Positions 14,097-17,993 of a stretch of DNA of 17,993 nucleotides are shown here, one piece after another. A program made the position numbers and the translations under genes. The notes beneath the pieces are model-generated. The model did not search any database and was not told the origin of the DNA. It worked only from the letters and a program-made list of their open reading frames with translations. Position 1 is the first letter of the stretch. The number at the start of each line of letters is the position of its first letter. This stretch comes from an uncultured Porphyromonadaceae bacterium (GTDB lineage: Bacteria > Bacteroidota > Bacteroidia > Bacteroidales > Muribaculaceae), in contig URQP01000050.1 in the NCBI GenBank assembly GCA_900550025.1, forward strand, positions 1 through 17,993, in the 5' to 3' direction.

Positions 14097-15334
14097 AATT
14101 AAGAAAAGCGGCACTCATATTATTAATTGCATTATTTGTTTTTGTTCCGGTTTCTGTCGATGCGGAGAATCTGGAAGCCGATTCATTGCAGTGTATTGGT
14201 ACTGTCATAGTTGATACAACAGCAATCAAGCCTGAAAAAAAACAGGAGCTTGGACCTTTTTCTTTGGTATTCAATAGGCAGAATAAGTTTCTTAGCTATC
14301 TCGACAGATTAGTTATGGGAAACGTTGACCGCACATTTGAAAAGAAATTGGATGTAAGCTATATTGTAATGCCTTCCTACACTCGTGAAGGGAGTTTTGG
14401 AATAGGAGGAGGTGCAACGGGGCTATACCGCTTGGACAAGACAGACTCCATAATGTCGCCTTCGGATGTGACATTGATAGGCAATGCTACGATTAATGGC
14501 GTGTTCTCGTTGACAGCCAATGGTAATAACTTATTTCCCGGCAGGAAATTGCGTCTGTCCTACAAGACGGAACTCACATATTCACCTCTCAATTTTTGGG
14601 GAATATCCTCTAACGCTTGTGCGGAAAATGCGACAATCACATATACCAGACTTCAACTTAAATCGAATTTCGATTTGGTTTACCGTATCAAAGGGCCTTT
14701 TTACGCTGGGACTAATTTAGACATACTTTATAGCAAAGTATTGGAAATGGGCGATTGGTCGTATCTTGAAGGACAACGTACCCATTATTATTTTACTGGA
14801 TTAGGACTTACATTTCAATATGATACACGCGATTTCATCCCGCAGCCGCACAGCGGAATGAATTTAGTGTTGAAAGGGTCGGTGCGTCCGCAGTTTATGG
14901 GAAGTTTTGACAGAACATTGTTTTATGCGTCAATGACTTATAACGCATATTTTCCGGTATGGAAAGGCGGACTTGTGGCACTCGATGCATACGCAAGCTA
15001 TAACAGCGAGGAATCGCCGTGGCCTTTGCGTGAATCGCTCGGAAGCGGAGGTGTCAGAATGCGAGGATATTATGGGGGGCGTTACATCGACAATAATATG
15101 GTTTCGGCCCAAATGGAATTGCGCCAGCACATATTCGACCGTATAGGATGCGCAGTATGGGCAGGCGGAGGCGGTGTCTTTTCATCATACGGTAATTTGC
15201 GGTGGAAAAACATTTTGCCGAATTATGGCATAGGCTTGCGTATCGAGATAAAGCATAACGTTAACGCTCGTATCGATTATGGTTTCGGCAAAGGAACCGG
15301 CGGTTTCGTGTTCGCCATAGGCGAGGCTTTCTAA
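14093..15334 (+). CDS. Omp85-like (BamA/TamA family) outer-membrane barrel without POTRA domains, 413 aa
   Basis: There is a signal peptide at 1-24 (core ILLIALFVFVPV, cleavage after VDA). About 60 residues of linker follow, with no room for POTRA repeats. From about residue 85 the sequence is barrel-like and matches the bacterial surface antigen domain. FQYDTRDFIPQPHSG (241-255) corresponds to the DTRD-P--G motif. RMRGYYGG (322-329) corresponds to the loop-6 VRGF/Y motif. The protein ends in an aromatic beta-signal (FAIGEAF, terminal Phe). Full Omp85 proteins insert or translocate outer-membrane proteins using periplasmic POTRA domains. POTRA-less members of this size occur in Bacteroidota and their job is not settled. 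It is coupled to the preceding barrel gene by a 4-nt overlap. Confidence 0.88.
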   Translation: MKLRKAALILLIALFVFVPVSVDAENLEADSLQCIGTVIVDTTAIKPEKKQELGPFSLVFNRQNKFLSYLDRLVMGNVDRTFEKKLDVSYIVMPSYTREGSFGIGGGATGLYRLDKTDSIMSPSDVTLIGNATINGVFSLTANGNNLFPGRKLRLSYKTELTYSPLNFWGISSNACAENATITYTRLQLKSNFDLVYRIKGPFYAGTNLDILYSKVLEMGDWSYLEGQRTHYYFTGLGLTFQYDTRDFIPQPHSGMNLVLKGSVRPQFMGSFDRTLFYASMTYNAYFPVWKGGLVALDAYASYNSEESPWPLRESLGSGGVRMRGYYGGRYIDNNMVSAQMELRQHIFDRIGCAVWAGGGGVFSSYGNLRWKNILPNYGIGLRIEIKHNVNARIDYGFGKGTGGFVFAIGEAF

Positions 15335-15368
15335 ATTTATTTCTACCGATTCAGGCAGACTTGTTTCT

Positions 15369-15830
15369 ATGAAGTATTGGATAGTGGTTAATGGTTCAAG
15401 AATTTTGGTTCTTGAAAGCCGGGGCTTTTCCTATACTTCGGATTTGCATTTTAAGGATATTGTGGATATTCCAAGAAGCGAATATATATGGATAGATATG
15501 CGGCGTGACTTGCATATTGACTCCGAAAAATTGATGATGCTTCGGAATGAAACTCCGGAAAATGCCGCACAGCGCATATTGTCGGCTGTCTTTAGTGGTG
15601 ATGTAGAAAGTGTCAGGGAAGCAATGTTTCTATACGAACCCTCTTTAATGAATTATCTGCGGGATTATGAATTTGTGAGATGTAAGGACGTGATACATCC
15701 CGGCGGCTTGCCTGACCGGACTTTTGTCGTGGCGGATGTTAGGACACCACAAGGCGGAAATACGGAGTTGGTGCTTTCCATACGTAAAGATATAGCCGGA
15801 GGATTCTGGATAGTAAATGGCGGGTTATGA
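15369..15830 (+). CDS. Hypothetical protein, 153 aa
   Basis: There is no signal peptide or membrane helix, so the product is probably cytoplasmic. The sequence starts with beta-like segments (YWIVVNGSRILVLESRGF) and has a helical middle (PENAAQRILSAVFSGDVESVREAMF, residues about 63-87). It closes with alternating strands (FVVADVRTP, TELVLSIRKDIAGGFWIVNGG). The order of helix with a GDVES-type turn followed by curved strands ending in FWIVNGGL vaguely recalls NTF2-like or DUF4878-type folds, but I would not assign it. It lies 34 nt after the Omp85-like gene on the same strand, with no visible promoter or terminator between, and so is probably in that operon. The function is unknown. Confidence 0.65.
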   Translation: MKYWIVVNGSRILVLESRGFSYTSDLHFKDIVDIPRSEYIWIDMRRDLHIDSEKLMMLRNETPENAAQRILSAVFSGDVESVREAMFLYEPSLMNYLRDYEFVRCKDVIHPGGLPDRTFVVADVRTPQGGNTELVLSIRKDIAGGFWIVNGGL

Positions 15831-15867
15831 TTTTGCATGGTATGTAACAGAAATAATGTAACTTTTT

Positions 15868-16122
15868 ATGAAACACTTATTTGCATTGGTCGTATGGCTA
15901 TTGCCATGCACATTGTGTTCCTATACTTTCAGAGATACTGTTGTTTCAGAGGATGGCAGAGGGTTGGAATTTACCAATATTGCCGTGTCGAATTCAGCAG
16001 ACAGTACGTTTTTTACAGGTGTAGTGACCGACAGTGTAGGGCATTTTGAGTTTGATTTGCCAGCAGGAAGCTATATGGTCAGATTCATGCGTTTGGGTTA
16101 TGCCGCAGAAACCTTTTGTATG
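15868..16122 (+). pseudogene. 3'-truncated carboxypeptidase-regulatory-like domain protein (remnant)
   Basis: The ATG at 15868 begins a signal peptide (MKHLFALVVWLLPCTLCS) followed by one CarboxypepD_reg-like beta-sandwich domain, residues about 20-80. Its landmarks are VVSEDGRGLEFTNIAV, TGVVTDSVGHFEFDLPAGSYMVRF and a closing LGYAA. In Bacteroidota this domain normally opens a large TonB-dependent or outer-membrane-barrel protein of several hundred residues. Here the homology stops at about residue 82. The frame then runs through the bidirectional terminator at 16125-16159 and antisense through the 3' end of the mutase gene, ending only at 16308 (146 residues in all). The last 60 residues are therefore not meaningful. 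I read it as the surviving 5' end of a deleted gene. A weak promoter-like TAACTTTT precedes it. Confidence 0.7.
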
Positions 16123-16124
16123 AT

Positions 16125-16159
16125 AAAAAAGAGGACCTCGTTAAGAAGCCCTCTTTTTT
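16125..16159. terminator. Bidirectional intrinsic terminator
   Basis: AAAAAAGAGG (16125-16134) pairs perfectly with CCTCTTTTTT (16150-16159) around a 15-nt loop. T-runs lie on the 3' side on both strands. On the minus strand it begins 17 nt after the mutase stop and surely ends that gene. On the plus strand it lies inside the open frame of the truncated protein. Confidence 0.85.
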
Positions 16160-16176
16160 GTGTTGTCAGAAATATG

Positions 16177-17922
16177 TTAGATTCCGAGTTCTTTTTTGAT
16201 TGTTTCGATTTTTTCATCAGCCTTGCGGTTGGCATCATCATAGTCGGCCGCACTCTTCATCTCTCCGTGAACTTCGATGTAGAACTTTATTTTCGGCTCT
16301 GTACCTGAAGGACGGATGGAAACCTTTGTCCTGTCCTCGGTGAAATATTGCAGCACGTTGGAAGTAACTGGCATTTCCAAATCGGATGTTTCACCGGTCA
16401 ATGCGTTGGTCTGCTTCAATGTCTGATAGTCTTTGATAATCGAGACTTTAGAACCTGCAAGCTCTTTTGGCGGATTCTCGCGGAATTGCTTCATTATTGC
16501 GGCGATTTCTTCCGCGCCTGATTTGCCTTTACGTACCAACGAAATTCCTTTCTCGCGTGAGAATCCGTATTTCAGGTAGATGTCCTGAAGCATTTCAATC
16601 ATATTCAAGCCTTTTTCCTTTGCCCATGCTGCAATTTCTGCCATGATTGATATTGCGGAAACAGAATCCTTGTCGCGTACGAAGTCTTCTACAAGGAATC
16701 CGTAGCTTTCCTCGCCGCCTCCAAGGTATCTTGCCTTACCTTCGTTTTCACGCATTATGTTGGCAATCCATTTGAAGCCGGTATAGCAGTCGTACATCTT
16801 GATGTGCTGGGCATCGGCTATCGACTTGATTGTTTCAGTAGTAACGATTGTCTTTACAATGTATTCCTTCCCTGTAAGTTTTCCTAATTCAGCATTTCTG
16901 GTCATAAGATAGTTGAGGAATATCAGGGCAATCTGGTTACCGTTGATAAGGACATATTCGCCGTTGTTGTCGCGGATAACGACACCGATTCGGTCTGCGT
17001 CAGGGTCGGATGCCATGACTATTTCCGCTCCGGTTTCCTTGGCCTTGGCGATACCCATAGCCATGGCTGACGGCTCCTCAGGATTGGGCGACGCTACTGT
17101 CGGGAAATCACCGCTTTCCACCTCCTGCTCTGGTACGCCGATGATGTTTGTGAAGCCGAAATTGCGCAAAGAGCGCGGTATCAGTTTCATACCGGTGCCA
17201 TGTATCGGTGTATAGACAATCTTCATATCGTGGTGCTTCTGTATTGCTTCCGGACTCAATGAGAGTGTCTTTATCTTGTCAAGATATACTTTGTCGATGT
17301 TTTCGCCGATTATTTCGATTTTCGATTTGTCACCTTGGAATTTGATGTCTTTAACATCGGTTACTTCGTTGACATATTTGATTGTATTAACGTCGTGCGG
17401 GGCAATCATCTGTGCGCCGTCGTTCCAATATGCCTTATAGCCGTTGTATTCTTTAGGATTGTGCGAGGCTGTTATTATCACGCCGCTTTGGCATCCGAGG
17501 TGGCGTATGGCAAATGATATTTCCGGAGTAGGGCGGCAGGAGTCGAACAGATATACCTTTATTCCGTTGGCAGAGAAAATGTCTGCTACTATTTCAGCAA
17601 ATTTACGGCTGTTGTTGCGCACATCGTGTCCTACGACAACCTTGATTTCCGGAAGGTCGGCAAATGCTACTTTCAGATAGTTTGACAACCCTTGCGTCGC
17701 AGCCCCTACGGTGTAGATGTTCATACGGTTGCTGCCGGCTCCCATTATGCCGCGCAATCCGCCTGTGCCGAATTCCAAATCTTTATAGAAAGATTCGATA
17801 AGCTCGGTTTTGTCATCGTTCTCAAGCATAGCTTTTACAGCGGCTCTTGTCTCTTCGTCGTATTCAGCACCAAGCCATTTGTTGGCTTTTTCTGTTACTT
17901 GTGCTAGAAGTTTGTCATCCAT
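16177..17922 (-). CDS. Phosphoglucomutase/phosphomannomutase family protein (phospho-sugar mutase), 581 aa
   Basis: This alpha-D-phosphohexomutase interconverts sugar 1- and 6-phosphates (glucose or mannose), feeding glycogen, cell-envelope and nucleotide-sugar synthesis in the cytoplasm. Four family motifs are intact. They are the phosphoserine loop TASHNPKEYNG with S153, the Mg-binding DPDADRIGV with D306, D308 and D310, the sugar-binding GEESYG (403-408), and the phosphate-binding RPSGTEPKIKFY (537-548). The length near 580 matches the PgcA-like subgroup (phosphoglucomutase of Firmicutes and Bacteroidota) rather than the 450-residue ManB/GlmM group. This favours glucose phosphate as substrate, though mannose 1-phosphate for the GDP-fucose route cannot be excluded. 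It is a single-gene unit with its own promoter at 17954-17985 and terminator at 16125-16159. Confidence 0.93.
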   Translation of the reverse strand: MDDKLLAQVTEKANKWLGAEYDEETRAAVKAMLENDDKTELIESFYKDLEFGTGGLRGIMGAGSNRMNIYTVGAATQGLSNYLKVAFADLPEIKVVVGHDVRNNSRKFAEIVADIFSANGIKVYLFDSCRPTPEISFAIRHLGCQSGVIITASHNPKEYNGYKAYWNDGAQMIAPHDVNTIKYVNEVTDVKDIKFQGDKSKIEIIGENIDKVYLDKIKTLSLSPEAIQKHHDMKIVYTPIHGTGMKLIPRSLRNFGFTNIIGVPEQEVESGDFPTVASPNPEEPSAMAMGIAKAKETGAEIVMASDPDADRIGVVIRDNNGEYVLINGNQIALIFLNYLMTRNAELGKLTGKEYIVKTIVTTETIKSIADAQHIKMYDCYTGFKWIANIMRENEGKARYLGGGEESYGFLVEDFVRDKDSVSAISIMAEIAAWAKEKGLNMIEMLQDIYLKYGFSREKGISLVRKGKSGAEEIAAIMKQFRENPPKELAGSKVSIIKDYQTLKQTNALTGETSDLEMPVTSNVLQYFTEDRTKVSIRPSGTEPKIKFYIEVHGEMKSAADYDDANRKADEKIETIKKELGI

Positions 17923-17953
17923 ATATTAAGATTTTAAAATAATATTCTGCAAA

Positions 17954-17985
17954 CAAAAATAATAACTAATTGTATTTGTTACAAT
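17954..17985 (-). promoter_or_regulatory. Promoter of the phospho-sugar mutase gene
   Basis: On the minus strand, ATTG (17982-17985, three of four to TTTG) is followed after 20 nt by TATTTTTG (17954-17961), an exact TAnnTTTG. The ATG at 17922 lies about 25 nt beyond the expected transcription start. Confidence 0.65.
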
Positions 17986-17993
17986 AGAATAAG

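Noticed and set aside
16123..16308. C-terminal extension of the truncated CarboxypepD_reg protein as a real novel domain
   Set aside because: The bases encode the mutase C-terminus on the other strand and an intrinsic terminator. The extension is explained by those and needs no separate function.
1..17993. CRISPR array, tRNA, rRNA or insertion sequence
   Set aside because: I saw no regularly spaced repeats, no cloverleaf with a CCA-side acceptor pattern, no rRNA-like stretch and no transposase frame.

Overview
The window reads as chromosomal DNA of a gut-type Bacteroidales bacterium. Genes start mostly without Shine-Dalgarno sequences. Several are preceded by the Bacteroidota promoter form TTTG-N19..21-TAnnTTTG. 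The gene set (an EF-G2-type EF-G paralog, a Gmd/Fcl pair of the Bacteroidota form, DUF47-Pit, POTRA-less Omp85-like barrels, a 581-residue phospho-sugar mutase) fits that order. A family such as Muribaculaceae is plausible but cannot be fixed from this sequence alone. I saw no rRNA, tRNA, CRISPR array, complete insertion sequence or origin, and no gene-free stretch reaches 300 bases.

Region 1 (1-2690, minus strand): a compact six-gene transcription unit of unknown function. In order it encodes a 357-aa soluble protein, a 135-aa protein, a membrane-anchored J-domain-like protein (HPD motif), a 68-aa two-helix membrane protein, a 58-aa single-helix membrane protein and a 47-aa soluble protein. 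A good Bacteroidota promoter precedes it, and a perfect 23-bp inverted repeat lies beyond its end. This is the best candidate here for an undescribed system.

Region 2 (2776-6257): an EF-G paralog on the minus strand, with the catalytic switch II His replaced by Ser (EF-G2/FusA2 type), divergent from hemW. The shared 149-bp spacer carries two opposing promoters and a 16-bp palindrome that could be a regulator site. hemW appears to start at an ATG on or next to its own transcription start.

Region 3 (6298-11611, plus): a sugar-nucleotide operon. It holds a DegT-type aminotransferase, a HAD hydrolase, GDP-mannose 4,6-dehydratase and GDP-L-fucose synthase, with 1-nt stop/start overlaps between the first three genes. 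metY (O-acetylhomoserine sulfhydrylase) follows 9 nt later. The last two sugar enzymes convert GDP-mannose to GDP-L-fucose. The aminotransferase and phosphatase may serve another nucleotide sugar or branch off at the 4-keto intermediate.

Region 4 (11657-13398, plus): a DUF47/PhoU-like protein and a Pit-family phosphate transporter, ending in a hairpin terminator that overlaps the next promoter.

Region 5 (13382-16159, plus): an envelope cluster of a small outer-membrane barrel, an Omp85-like barrel without POTRA domains, a 153-aa unknown, and a truncated carboxypeptidase-regulatory-domain protein whose frame runs into a bidirectional terminator. On the opposite strand, 16177-17922 encodes a phosphoglucomutase/phosphomannomutase with its own promoter at the window's right edge.
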